From Thiocapsa bogorovii (GTDB taxonomy: Bacteria > Pseudomonadota > Gammaproteobacteria > Chromatiales > Chromatiaceae), in the NCBI RefSeq assembly GCF_021228795.1, contig NZ_CP089309.1, forward strand, positions 4,957,501-5,021,500: a DNA stretch of 64,000 nucleotides, in the 5' to 3' direction. Positions 1-8,938 of this stretch are shown here, piece after piece. Within the stretch, counting starts at the first letter, position 1; the number at the start of each line of letters is the position of its first letter. Below the pieces are notes generated by a model, which saw nothing but the letters and a program-made list of their open reading frames with translations, ran no database searches and was not told the origin of the DNA. The translations under genes and the position numbers were made by a program.

Positions 1-42
1 AGCGAAAGCCAATCCAAGCGTGGTCTTCATCAGCGGTTTCAT
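1..42 (-). CDS. Start of an exported protein gene (partial)
   Basis: Only the first 14 codons are in the window; the gene runs off its left edge. The start reads MKPLMKTTLGLAFA, a basic N-terminus followed by a hydrophobic stretch, as expected for a signal peptide. A good ribosome binding site (GAGGAG) lies about 7 bases upstream of the ATG. It lies 3' of the RND efflux pair on the same strand, about 215 bases beyond the end of the transporter gene, so it may or may not belong to that operon. No function can be given. Confidence 0.5.
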   Translation of the reverse strand, partial: MKPLMKTTLGLAFA

Positions 43-257
43 GTTGGTTCTCCTCGTCGGTCAAAGCCGTGGCGTGGGATAGTACGCCATTGAATAGTAT
101 AGGCATTGTCGACGCGGAAGCTAGCGGGGATCCGATGAATCCCTCGGTTCGATCGGGCCTCCGGGCGCACCCCCTTCGGCCTCGACGTGCGTGGGCGGCC
201 GTGAGCGCGTCGAGAGACAGCGGCCAGGTACCCGGGCCGCGCCCGGTGAGCCGACGA

Positions 258-3200
258 TCAGGACTGTCGCGCCGGTTCGGGGGGCTGGACACCGATGGTG
301 CGGTGTCGCTCCGGCGAGAGGAGCATGTAGAACGCGGGCACCACGAAGAGCGTGAAGAGCGTGCCGATCCCAAGCCCGGTGACGATCACCAACCCGATGT
401 CGAAGCGGCTGACGGCGCCTGGACCGCTGGCGGTCAGAAGCGGGATCATGGCGACCAACATCGAGACCGTCGTCATCAGGATGGGGCGCAGCCGGATCGA
501 AGACGCTTGCTCGACCGCTTCGCGTTTGGACAGACCTTCGCGCTCGCGAAGCTGGTTGGCAAACTCCACGATCAGGATCCCGTTCTTGGCGATCAGACCG
601 ATCAGCGTGATGAGCCCGACCTGGGTATAGATGTTGACGCTGGCGAACCCGAGAAAGAGGAAGGCGAGGGCGCCTGCGATGGTGAGCGGGACGGACATGA
701 GGACCACGAAGGGGTCACGCCAGCTCTCGAACTGAGCGGCCAGCACCAGGTAGATGATCAGGAGCGAGAGGAAGAAGGTCACCTCGAGTGCGGCACCCTC
801 GGTCTTGAACTGACGCGACTCGCCCTTGTAGTCCCAGCGCACGCCGCGCGGGAAGAGTGCGGAGGCCTCTTGCTCGAGATAGGCGAGGGCGGCCCCCAAG
901 GGCACGCCGGGCGTCATGACGCCCGAGAGAGTGATGGCGTTGAGCTGCTGGAACTGGACGCGTTTTGAGGGCTCGACCTCGTCGTGGACCTCGATCAGGG
1001 CCGATAGCGGGATCAGATCGCCCGCAGCGTTACGGACATAAAAATCCCGTAACGTTCCGATATCATTGCGGAATTGCTGTGCGACCTGAGGAATGACCTG
1101 ATAACTGCGGCCTTCGAGGCTGAACCAGTTGACGTAGTCCTCGTTGAGCATGGCTGAGAGACTGCGTCCGAGATCGGCCATGCTGATCCCGAGATCGCCG
1201 GCGAGATCGCGATCGACCTCGAGGACGGTGCGCGGCCGCTCGTACTTGATGTCCTTGCTCAGGAACATGAAGTTTCCGCTGGCCATGGCCTTTCCGAGCA
1301 GCTGGTCGGCGAGTGAGTCGAGCTCGGCGAAGGGGCGATCCGACAGCACGACGAACTCGACCGGAATCCCGTTGCCCGGTGTGGGCAGGCTCGGTCGGGG
1401 GAAGACCACCGTTTGCATGCCGGTGATCTCCCCGAGCATGCCCTGGAGCTGCGGCTGGATATCCATCTGGGAACGCTCGCGCTCCGACGGCGGCGACATC
1501 TTGAAGCCGCCGAAGGTCATGCTTTGGTCCCCGCCCATGCCGGCGATGATGAAGCTCTCCTTGTACTCGGGAAAGGACTCGAACATCGGCAGCATCTCGT
1601 CGATATACCGAAGATTCAGGTCGACGGTGGCGGTCTGGGGCGTGGTGCCCATGAAGAACAGGATGCTCTGATCCTCGGTCGGTGCCAGCTCCTTTTTTGT
1701 CATCGAGTACATCCCGTAGATGGCGGCCAGGATGACGACGGCGACCAAGAGGGTGACACCCGGATATTTGAGCCACCCGTGCAGCAAGCGCCGATAGCCC
1801 TCGGCAAGTCCGGTGAAGACGTGCTCGACGCCGCGCTCGAAACGGCCTTGTTCGCTCCCGGCACGAAGGACGTGCCCTGCCAGCATCGGCGAGAGGGTCA
1901 GGGCGACGATACCCGAAACCACCACGGCTCCGGCGAGGGTGAAGGCGAACTCGGTGAAGAGGGATCCGACCAGCCCGCCCATGAAGCCGATGGGCGCGTA
2001 GACGGCAACCAATGTCGTGGTCATGGCGATGATGGGCATGGCCAGCTCGCGCGCGCCGTCGATCGCCGCCTGCGTTCCGCTCTTGCCCATCTCGATGTGT
2101 CGGTGCACGTTCTCGACCACGATGATGGCGTCGTCGACAACAAGACCGATCGCCAGAACCATTGCAAGCAATGTCAAGAGGTTGATCGAGAAACCCAGGA
2201 GCAACATGATAAACCCGGCGCCGACGATCGAGAGTGGCACCGCGACCGACGGGACCAGGGCGGCACGGATCGAGCCGAGCGAGAGAAAGATCACGAGCAA
2301 CACGATCAGCACCGCTTCGGCGAGCGTCTTGAAGACCTCGGTGATGGATTCCTGGATGAACTCGCTCGCATCGTAGGGCACGAACGCCTTCAGACCTTCC
2401 GGGAACTGGGTCTCGAGCTCGGGCATCAGGTCGCGCACGCGTGCGGCGACGTCGAGCGGATTGGAGCCCGGCGCGGGCTCGATGCCGATGAAGATGGCCG
2501 GGATGCCCTTGTAGAGCGTTGCGGAATCATAGGTCTTGGCACCCATCTCGACCTCGGCGATGTCGTCGAGGCGAATCAGGGTGTCGTCTTGGGTGCGCAC
2601 CACCAGGCGCTGGAAATCCTCGACCCGGCTGACGTCCGTGGTCGCCGACAGATCGATCTGGACCTGATCGCCGCGAAGCCGCCCGATACCGGCGAGATAG
2701 TTGTTTTCGGCGAGCACGCGGGCGACCTCGTCGCCGCTGACACCGAGCGAGGCCATGCGCGCGGGGTCGAGCCAGATCCGCATCGCGAAGGTTTGATCGC
2801 CGAAGATCTCGGCCTTGGCGATGCCTTCCAGCGCCTGGAGCTGGGGCTGGACGACCCGGATGAGGTAGTCCGTGATCTGAGGAAGCGTCATCTCCTCGCT
2901 GTAGAAGGCGAGATACATGAGTGCGGTCGAGTCTCCGGTCGTGGAGTCGATGACCGGGTTCTGCGCGGCCTCGGGCAGCACGTTGAGGCGGCTGGCGACC
3001 TTCGCCTGAATCTCGGCGACGGCGGCGTTGGGGTCGTAGTTGAGGCGCATGTTCGCCTCGATGACCGACACCCCGGCGGTGCTGGTGCCGACCAGATATT
3101 CGATCCCGTTGGCTTCGGCAACCGCCTGCTGGAGGGGTGTCGTGATGAAGCCCTGGACCAGATCGCTGCTGGCGCCGGGGTACGCGGTCGTGATGGTGAC

Positions 3201-3332
3201 GACGGTGTTTTGTGTCGCCGGGTATTGGCGGATCTCCAGGTCGACGAAGGCACGGATGCCGAGGATGAAGATCAGCAGGCTGACGACGGTGGCAAGGACC
3301 GGGCGGTGGACGAAGATGTCGGTGAATTTCAT
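258..3332 (-). CDS. RND efflux transporter, AcrB/MexB type inner-membrane permease
   Basis: This is a 1024-residue proton-driven pump of the HAE1 branch of the RND superfamily, which exports drugs, detergents or metabolites through a trimeric inner-membrane subunit. The N-terminus (MKFTDIFVHRPVLATVV) is typical, with TM1 at about residues 12-30. The TM4 proton-relay pair is D400-D401 in the motif GLVVDDAIIVVENV. Two large periplasmic domains and twelve expected TM helices fit the normal length of 1020-1050. The start overlaps the end of the membrane fusion protein gene by 4 bases (ATGA), so the two are translationally coupled. No outer-membrane factor gene lies beside it. The family is certain; the substrate cannot be read from sequence. 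Confidence 0.95.
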   Translation of the reverse strand: MKFTDIFVHRPVLATVVSLLIFILGIRAFVDLEIRQYPATQNTVVTITTAYPGASSDLVQGFITTPLQQAVAEANGIEYLVGTSTAGVSVIEANMRLNYDPNAAVAEIQAKVASRLNVLPEAAQNPVIDSTTGDSTALMYLAFYSEEMTLPQITDYLIRVVQPQLQALEGIAKAEIFGDQTFAMRIWLDPARMASLGVSGDEVARVLAENNYLAGIGRLRGDQVQIDLSATTDVSRVEDFQRLVVRTQDDTLIRLDDIAEVEMGAKTYDSATLYKGIPAIFIGIEPAPGSNPLDVAARVRDLMPELETQFPEGLKAFVPYDASEFIQESITEVFKTLAEAVLIVLLVIFLSLGSIRAALVPSVAVPLSIVGAGFIMLLLGFSINLLTLLAMVLAIGLVVDDAIIVVENVHRHIEMGKSGTQAAIDGARELAMPIIAMTTTLVAVYAPIGFMGGLVGSLFTEFAFTLAGAVVVSGIVALTLSPMLAGHVLRAGSEQGRFERGVEHVFTGLAEGYRRLLHGWLKYPGVTLLVAVVILAAIYGMYSMTKKELAPTEDQSILFFMGTTPQTATVDLNLRYIDEMLPMFESFPEYKESFIIAGMGGDQSMTFGGFKMSPPSERERSQMDIQPQLQGMLGEITGMQTVVFPRPSLPTPGNGIPVEFVVLSDRPFAELDSLADQLLGKAMASGNFMFLSKDIKYERPRTVLEVDRDLAGDLGISMADLGRSLSAMLNEDYVNWFSLEGRSYQVIPQVAQQFRNDIGTLRDFYVRNAAGDLIPLSALIEVHDEVEPSKRVQFQQLNAITLSGVMTPGVPLGAALAYLEQEASALFPRGVRWDYKGESRQFKTEGAALEVTFFLSLLIIYLVLAAQFESWRDPFVVLMSVPLTIAGALAFLFLGFASVNIYTQVGLITLIGLIAKNGILIVEFANQLREREGLSKREAVEQASSIRLRPILMTTVSMLVAMIPLLTASGPGAVSRFDIGLVIVTGLGIGTLFTLFVVPAFYMLLSPERHRTIGVQPPEPARQS

Positions 3333-4495
3333 GTCGCCGTGTCCTCGGGGCCGTGTCCGGATTCGGACTCGGACTCGGGTTCAGGGGTGTGCTCGGGCTC
3401 GGATGGACTGGCGGCGGGCGCCTCGATCCCCGCATCGACGATCCGGACCTCTTGCCCGTTGCCGAGCTTCACTTGCCCGGACAAGACGACACGGTCGCCC
3501 TCGGCGAGCCCCTCCAACACCGCGATCTCGTCCCCGCGCACTGCGCCTGTGCGGACTTGGCGACGCTCGACGAGGGTCTTGCCATCCTCCTCGCGGATGA
3601 CGAAGACCGCGTCGCCGTAGGTATTGAAGGCGATGGCTTCACGCGGGATGGTCAGCACCGCGTCCTCGCGCGGCAAGAGGGTCGCGACCCGAGCAAACAT
3701 CCCGGGGCGAAGCGCCAGATCCGGATTGCTCAGGCCCGCACGGACACGAACATTGCGGGTGCCCTGATCGATCCCAGGACTGATGACCTGAATGGCTCCG
3801 TCGAAGCTTCGGTCCGGATGGGCGGAGACGCGCACCTGCACCCGTTGCCCGACCTTCAACAGGCCCAGGTGGCGCTCGGGCAGAGCGAAGTCGACATAGA
3901 TGGGATCCAGGGTTTGAAGCGGGACGATCGAAGATCCTTCTGCGAGGAACTGCCCGAGGTCGATCTGGCGAATGCCGAGTTGTCCATCGAAGGGCGCGCG
4001 GATCGTCTTCTTCTGGATCGTGGCCTGCTTGGCCTTGACCTGTGCGCGGGCCTGGTCGAGTTGCGCGCTGATCTCGTCGAAGTCGCCTTGGGCAACGGCG
4101 CGCTCCTTGAGAAGCGAACGGTTGCGGTCGACCTTGATCTGCGCGAGTCGCTCCGCGGCCAGCAATCCCTCCAGGTCGGCGAGATCGACCTCGTCGGCCA
4201 GCCTGACCAGGATGTCGCCTTTCTTGACCATTGCACCCGATTCGAACTCGATGGCCGTGACCTGTCCGGCCACCTCGTTGTTGACCTCGACGCCTTGGAT
4301 CGCCTGCAGGGTACCGACCGCCTGCAGTGTGGGCTCCCAGGCGGTCGTCTCGACCGTGACGGCGGTCACCGTCGGCGCCGGCATGGGTTGCGAGAACATG
4401 GCGATCTCGGACTGGATCTGACTGTATTTGACGTAGGCGAGGGCGCCGATCACTGCGGCCAGCACCATCAACACAAGCAGAATACGGACGAACAT
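3329..4495 (-). CDS. RND efflux periplasmic adaptor (membrane fusion protein)
   Basis: This 388-residue protein links the RND permease to an outer-membrane channel. An N-terminal hydrophobic anchor (about residues 3-23) precedes a barrel-sandwich/lipoyl half (GTLQAIQGVEVNNEVAG), a coiled-coil hairpin rich in Gln/Arg/Ala (about 120-160), the second lipoyl half (IRAPFDGQLGIRQI), then beta-barrel and membrane-proximal domains. The C-terminal tail is acidic and low in complexity (PEPEHTPEPESESESGH), which is unusual and probably disordered. It is the first gene of a two-gene operon and overlaps the permease gene by 4 bases. The family call is firm; the specificity is unknown. Confidence 0.93.
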   Translation of the reverse strand: MFVRILLVLMVLAAVIGALAYVKYSQIQSEIAMFSQPMPAPTVTAVTVETTAWEPTLQAVGTLQAIQGVEVNNEVAGQVTAIEFESGAMVKKGDILVRLADEVDLADLEGLLAAERLAQIKVDRNRSLLKERAVAQGDFDEISAQLDQARAQVKAKQATIQKKTIRAPFDGQLGIRQIDLGQFLAEGSSIVPLQTLDPIYVDFALPERHLGLLKVGQRVQVRVSAHPDRSFDGAIQVISPGIDQGTRNVRVRAGLSNPDLALRPGMFARVATLLPREDAVLTIPREAIAFNTYGDAVFVIREEDGKTLVERRQVRTGAVRGDEIAVLEGLAEGDRVVLSGQVKLGNGQEVRIVDAGIEAPAASPSEPEHTPEPESESESGHGPEDTAT

Positions 4496-4582
4496 GGGCG
4501 GGTTGTGCCTCTAGCTGTGGATACGCCTTTGAAGTGGCTTCGGGTCGCTGTGTTTAGGGATCCGAAGCCCTCTGCGATGGGG

Positions 4583-5764
4583 TCAGTCCGATAGGACCTG
4601 TTTCGCCTCGTTGATCTTGGATGCCAGATAGTCCGAGCCCCCTCGGTCGGGGTGAAGACGCTGGATCAGTCGCCGGTGAGCGCTCCGAACCTCTTGCGGA
4701 ACCGCATCGAGACCGATGCCGAGGATGGCGCGCGCTTCGTCCGGATGCATCCTTTCGATCGGTGCCCGCGGAGTCTCGGCGTTTCGGCGGCGCGGTGCCT
4801 CTTCCGTCTTGCGACCGCGCTCGCGATCGAGGTACACCTCGAGCGCCTCGGCCGACTCGGGGTCGCCCGCATAGCAGGTCTCGAGCATCTCGACGAGATC
4901 CTCCGTCGGGATCTGATCGAGTGAACGCCCGGCATCTGGCCCGACCAGTACCTCGCCGCCGATCCGACCCGAGAGATGGTCGATCTCGAGCAGGACGCAG
5001 CGCGTGGCGACACGAGACCGGGTCGGACTCTGATAGTTGCTCGCGCCCTTCAGCTCACGAACCCACATCGCGGTGGCGCCTGCCACCGCGCTCGGCATCA
5101 GAACGAAATTGACCAGCGGCACCATGCTCAGCATCGCCGCAGAAGCGCCGAAACCAAGGCTCATGCCGCGTTGCTGGCCCAGACGTCGGCGCATCTCGCG
5201 AAACTTCATCCCGTGGTTTCCCATCGGATAATCCGAGTACTGAACGGCCAATACCCAGGCAATGTAGAGAAACCAGAGGATCTGTCCAACGATGGGTACA
5301 AATAGCAAGAGCAGGAAAGGAATCCCAAGAACAAGGGCATAAAGCAGTTTTCGGAGCTCTTCGACGAGCGTCGGCACGATGTCGGACATGACGCCGGCAA
5401 GGGTGCTGCCCTCACAGAGCGGGCGCTCGGTCAGCATTCGCTCGACCTTCTCGGCCAAGAGGCTGTTGAAGGGCGAGGCGATCAGGTTTGCCACCAGCGC
5501 AAAGAGGTTGAAGACCACGACGAGCAAGACCAGGACGAAAAGAGGCCAAAGAACCCAGTCCAGCCAGCCGAGCCAGCTCGGAAGGCGTGCGTCGAGGGTC
5601 GCGAGGGCGTTCTCGAACACACGCACGCCCAGGGCGATGGCTGCGGCGAAGATCAGAACGTTGACCGCGAGCGGGACAACGACGAACCGCCGCAACCCGG
5701 GTCGGGTGATCAGCCGGATGCCCTGGAGCAGGTATCCGGCACCTGAGAGGGGGTTGGTTGCCAT
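4583..5764 (-). CDS. CysZ/EI24-like membrane protein fused to a C-terminal J domain
   Basis: The first ~240 residues match the CysZ/EI24 family (start MATNPLSGAGYLLQGIRLI, hydrophobic segments near 30-50, 72-98, 145-178 and 205-235, numbering from an in-frame GTG at 5773). CysZ proteins are linked to sulfate uptake for cysteine synthesis. After residue 255 the sequence changes to a soluble region (LLEIDHLSGRIGGEVLVG) like that of gammaproteobacterial membrane-anchored DnaJ-like proteins, and ends in a J domain with HPD at 374-376 (QRLHPDRGGSDYLASKINEA). A normal CysZ is about 250 residues; here the frame runs without interruption through 393-396. The CysZ part seems to replace the single membrane anchor of the J protein. 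The start is ATG 5764, or GTG at 5773. Confidence 0.8.
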   Translation of the reverse strand: MATNPLSGAGYLLQGIRLITRPGLRRFVVVPLAVNVLIFAAAIALGVRVFENALATLDARLPSWLGWLDWVLWPLFVLVLLVVVFNLFALVANLIASPFNSLLAEKVERMLTERPLCEGSTLAGVMSDIVPTLVEELRKLLYALVLGIPFLLLLFVPIVGQILWFLYIAWVLAVQYSDYPMGNHGMKFREMRRRLGQQRGMSLGFGASAAMLSMVPLVNFVLMPSAVAGATAMWVRELKGASNYQSPTRSRVATRCVLLEIDHLSGRIGGEVLVGPDAGRSLDQIPTEDLVEMLETCYAGDPESAEALEVYLDRERGRKTEEAPRRRNAETPRAPIERMHPDEARAILGIGLDAVPQEVRSAHRRLIQRLHPDRGGSDYLASKINEAKQVLSD

Positions 5765-6159
5765 AGCGATCACGGGCGGCCGCAGCCTTGGTTAGTCGTG
5801 TGAGTGCGAAGCCGGGTCCCGCAACCACGGGTCGGCATGGGCGTCCGTGCGCGTCTCGGCGGGCGGGCGACATCCGTAGCAGTATATCCGGGGCGCCCGG
5901 GATGCGGCAGTCGATCAGCGACTTCCGCATGACGACTCAAGAGGTGCCGAGACGGCTGCGTCTGTGTGTGAGCCCCTCGCTTGCCTCAGTGAGCCTGAGG
6001 TGCTGGGAGCCCGAGCGCGCGCCTCTCCGCGGGCCCCATTGCATCGCGATTGTCGTTCTCGATAGTGGTTCTCCCTTGAACCCGCGCGCCTATTCAGGCA
6101 GCCTAAGCGGGTTTTATGACCAAATCCATTTTTAATCGTCCCACACGAGGATCAACCAG
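5765..6159. other. Gene-free stretch between divergent genes
   Basis: About 395 bases separate the CysZ-J gene (minus) from the Pro/Ala-rich protein gene (plus). An ORF on the plus strand (5788-6135) has no recognisable protein character and no ribosome binding site. A weak stem (CCTCA/TGAGG near 5984-6000) is the only local structure noticed. The promoters of both genes should lie here, but no convincing -35/-10 pair was found. A GAGGA ribosome binding site for the plus gene lies near 6148. Confidence 0.5.
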
Positions 6160-7689
6160 ATGAAAGAGGTCGTGGCCACGCTCGCACAAGCGCGGGCAAA
6201 ACTGGCGACTATCGATATCGGTAAGACGTCCGTCTGGACCGTGGCCGTCGTGACTGTTGTCGGAACCCTGTACGTCACGCTTGCAGACCCTTTCGAGGCA
6301 CCCGCACCTCTTTCGCCGATTCAAGTCGCCGCGAATCTTGCGCCCATCGGGACGGTGGCGGTGACGGCGCCGCCGCCGTCGGCTGCCGCGCCCGCGGGGG
6401 GCGCAACCGAGCCGGCGCCTGCGGTGAGCGCAACCGAGCCTGCGTCTGCGCCCGAGCCCATGGCGCAGGCAACTGCCGACGAGGCGCCCGCGGAGGCCGA
6501 GGCAGCTCCGTCCCGAGTGGCCGGCGCGTCGCACTTCGCGCCCTTGCCGGCGGCGCCTGCAGCAAGTACGGCTCCACCGGAGCAGGTGTCGGAGGAGGCC
6601 GCACAAGTCCCTGCCGAGCAAGCCCCTGCCGAGAAGGTCTCTACGGTACCTGAGACTGCTCGGTTGGAGGCGGCCGGGGCCAGCCATTTCGCGCCCCTGC
6701 CGGTAGCGCCCGTGTCGGCGCCTGAATCCTTGCCGGCGGTGGAATCCGCTGCGGCCGAAACCGCTTCGGCAACTGGTCCCGAGGCCGAGGCTCCAACTGT
6801 CCCCGAGACCGAGAGTGAGGTGCCAACGGCCGATGCCGGACCGGCCGGAGAGCCGCTTCCGGTGACGCCCACGCCTCCGGCGGTCCGCCCGCCGAAAGAC
6901 TATCGGATGCCGCATTTTGCGCCCCTCCCGGGTTCGAAGACGGCCGCTCCGCCGAGCCCTGAGGTGACGCCTTCCCTAGCGCATCCGACGCTTCCGAACC
7001 TTCCGGATGAGCGAGCTCCGGTCGTCGCGGCTCCGCCGGCTGCTGCGCCCGTCGAGGAGTCTGCCGTCGCCGAGGGCACGCCCGAGGAGCCGGCCGCGCC
7101 TCAGGATTCTGCGCCCACGACCCCGGACTCCCTCATTGAGGTGCCGGTGGTCGTCGTGCCGTTGGCCGCGGATCTTGCTTCCGAGCCTCCGGCGACGGCG
7201 CCCGCGCCGGCCGAAGCGCACATGATCGAGGCGGAGGTTGTCGAGGCGCCGCTGATCAAGACGCCGGCGTCCCCCGAGTCGCCTGCCGTGCCGAACGAGC
7301 CGCCGGTCGCTGCCGCACCGGCTCCGGCAGAGGCACCGGTTGCTGCGGCACCGGCTCCGACAGAGACGCCCGTCGCGGCAGAGGCTCCTGCTCCGGCAGC
7401 GGCTTCGGCAGAGGCACCTGCTGCGATAGAGGCAGCCGCTCCGGCAAAGGCACCTGCTGCGACAGAGGCAGCGGCTCCGGCAGCGGCACCTACTGCGACA
7501 GAGGCAGCCGCTCCGGCAGAGGCACCTGCTTCGGCAGAGGCCCCCGTCCCGGCGGAGGCCCCCGCCCCGACCCCGAAGCCGGCCGTTATCGCGCCGGTCG
7601 TGCCTGCCCCCGCAACGGAGGTCGTTCCGAATCCGCCCGTTGTCGAGCCGATGCCACGTTGGATGAATCACTTCGGACCCATGCGCTAG
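6160..7689 (+). CDS. Pro/Ala-rich membrane-anchored protein with repeated HFAPLP motif
   Basis: I do not recognise a characterised family. The 509-residue protein has a short cytoplasmic N-terminus, one TM segment (about 24-42, SVWTVAVVTVVGTLYVTLA) and then about 465 residues of Pro/Ala/Glu-rich sequence that must be largely disordered and extended. Within this linker a short motif recurs: HFAPLP at 125-130, 176-181 and 252-257, and a variant HFGPM in the last few residues (WMNHFGPMR). Three 36-bp tandem units encode part of the linker. The layout resembles periplasm-spanning linkers such as TonB or TolA stalks, but no C-terminal fold is visible. A DUF2333 gene follows 156 bases downstream on the same strand. 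Function unknown; a spacer that displays short binding motifs is inferred. Confidence 0.7.
   Translation: MKEVVATLAQARAKLATIDIGKTSVWTVAVVTVVGTLYVTLADPFEAPAPLSPIQVAANLAPIGTVAVTAPPPSAAAPAGGATEPAPAVSATEPASAPEPMAQATADEAPAEAEAAPSRVAGASHFAPLPAAPAASTAPPEQVSEEAAQVPAEQAPAEKVSTVPETARLEAAGASHFAPLPVAPVSAPESLPAVESAAAETASATGPEAEAPTVPETESEVPTADAGPAGEPLPVTPTPPAVRPPKDYRMPHFAPLPGSKTAAPPSPEVTPSLAHPTLPNLPDERAPVVAAPPAAAPVEESAVAEGTPEEPAAPQDSAPTTPDSLIEVPVVVVPLAADLASEPPATAPAPAEAHMIEAEVVEAPLIKTPASPESPAVPNEPPVAAAPAPAEAPVAAAPAPTETPVAAEAPAPAAASAEAPAAIEAAAPAKAPAATEAAAPAAAPTATEAAAPAEAPASAEAPVPAEAPAPTPKPAVIAPVVPAPATEVVPNPPVVEPMPRWMNHFGPMR
7432..7539 (+). repeat. Three 36-bp tandem repeats inside the Pro/Ala-rich gene
   Basis: Three consecutive 36-base units start at 7432, 7468 and 7504. 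Each encodes a 12-residue unit of the form AAAPAxAPxxxE and differs from the others by only a few bases. Partial, less regular copies extend upstream to about 7306. The unit length keeps frame, so copy number could change without breaking the protein. Confidence 0.8.
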
Positions 7690-7845
7690 AGCGCCCTTTC
7701 CGCATCGGCCCCGCTCGATGGGCCGGTGCGGGTGTTGCCGGCCAGACGCCTGACGTCGCAGTCGCAAGGTCGACGTCGCTTTGAGGTTCCCGAGCGACAC
7801 GGCGGGCCCGCGAACGCATAAGCCCCAAAAAATACGGAGAACGTG

Positions 7846-8901
7846 ATGGAAAAGCCGCACCTCCCCAAGACGGTGACCGAAGTCGTCAAGCTCTACGATC
7901 CGCGGACTTGGCGCGAGAAGGGGCTGTGGTGGACAGCGGGGTTGTTCGTCGTCACCTACATCCTGGTGATTACGATCCTCGCGGTCTTCTGGTCGCGCTC
8001 GCCGGCGACCTTCGACGTCCGGGAAAAAGCAGCGAGCTTGGCCGGCGGCGATACCTCGACCCTTGTCACGGGCACCTACACGACGGCGGTCGCCATCGGT
8101 ATCGCCGAGACCCTATTGAACAAGCCCGGCGGCTATCTGAGCAACGACTTGACCCCCCCGGGTCTGTTCCTCGACAACATCCCGAACTGGGAGTTCGGTG
8201 CCTTGACCGAGCTGCGCGACTTGGCCCGCGCGATGCGCAACGACTTCGCCCGTTCGCAGTCGCAATCGGTCGAAGATAAGGATCTTCAGGTGGCGGAACC
8301 TCAGTTCAGCTACGACTCCGAGTCCTGGATCCTTCCGTCGACCGAGTCGGAATATCGCAAAGGGGTCGAAGCGATGTACCGTTATTTCGCTCGACTCAGC
8401 GACGGAAACAAGGGGGACGGGCAGTTTTTTGCGCGGTCCGACAATCTGAGATCTTATCTCGCTGTCGTCGAAAAGCGGTTGGGCAGCCTCGCGCAACGCC
8501 TCTCATATGCCGTCGGGCAAGCGCAGCTCGATCTGTCGCTTGCCGGCGACCCGAGCGCCCGGGAGGCCCGCCCGACCGACGAGGTGATGCGCAACAAGAC
8601 ACCCTGGCTGGACATCGACGATGTCTTCTTTGAGGCGCGAGGCTATACCTGGGCCTTGATGCAGACCTTGCAGGCCCTGTCGATCGATTTCGAGGCCGTG
8701 CTGAAGGACAAGACCGCGCAACGATCGCTCGAAGAGATCATCCGCGAGCTCGGTAACACGCAGAATCCCATCTGGAGTCCCCTGATCCTGAACGGAACGG
8801 GATTCGGTCCGATGGGTAATCATTCGCTCGTGATGGCGTCCTACATCTCGCGTGCAAACGCGGCGATCATCGATTTGCGTAATCTCTTGGAGAAAGGCTG
8901 A
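7846..8901 (+). CDS. DUF2333 family membrane-anchored protein
   Basis: This 351-residue protein fits the DUF2333 family (COG5345) of gammaproteobacteria, whose function is not known. One N-terminal TM segment lies at about residues 27-48 (GLWWTAGLFVVTYILVITIL); the rest is predicted periplasmic. The C-terminal block NHSLVMASYISRANAAIIDL is the family signature. ATG 7846 is preceded by ACGGAGA at a good distance; an in-frame GTG at 7843 is the alternative. It follows the Pro/Ala-rich gene on the same strand, so the two may act together at the envelope. Family call good, role unknown. Confidence 0.85.
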   Translation: MEKPHLPKTVTEVVKLYDPRTWREKGLWWTAGLFVVTYILVITILAVFWSRSPATFDVREKAASLAGGDTSTLVTGTYTTAVAIGIAETLLNKPGGYLSNDLTPPGLFLDNIPNWEFGALTELRDLARAMRNDFARSQSQSVEDKDLQVAEPQFSYDSESWILPSTESEYRKGVEAMYRYFARLSDGNKGDGQFFARSDNLRSYLAVVEKRLGSLAQRLSYAVGQAQLDLSLAGDPSAREARPTDEVMRNKTPWLDIDDVFFEARGYTWALMQTLQALSIDFEAVLKDKTAQRSLEEIIRELGNTQNPIWSPLILNGTGFGPMGNHSLVMASYISRANAAIIDLRNLLEKG

Positions 8902-8902
8902 T

Positions 8903-8922
8903 CGCCGCGCGACGGCGCGGCG
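8903..8922. terminator. GC-rich hairpin between convergent genes
   Basis: CGCCGCGC and GCGCGGCG form a perfect 8-bp stem with a 4-base loop, placed between the ends of the DUF2333 gene and cysC, which converge. No T-run follows on either strand, so intrinsic termination is only inferred. Confidence 0.45.
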
Positions 8923-8938
8923 TGCGGCGCGCGGGATC

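Noticed and set aside
1413-3620. 735-codon open frame on the plus strand
   Set aside because: It is antisense to the RND permease gene. Its translation is rich in His, Asp, Arg and Gly with no domain, the usual mirror of a high-GC gene.
5788-6135. 115-codon plus-strand frame in the gap before the Pro/Ala-rich gene
   Set aside because: No ribosome binding site, no protein-like features and Arg/Ser-rich composition.
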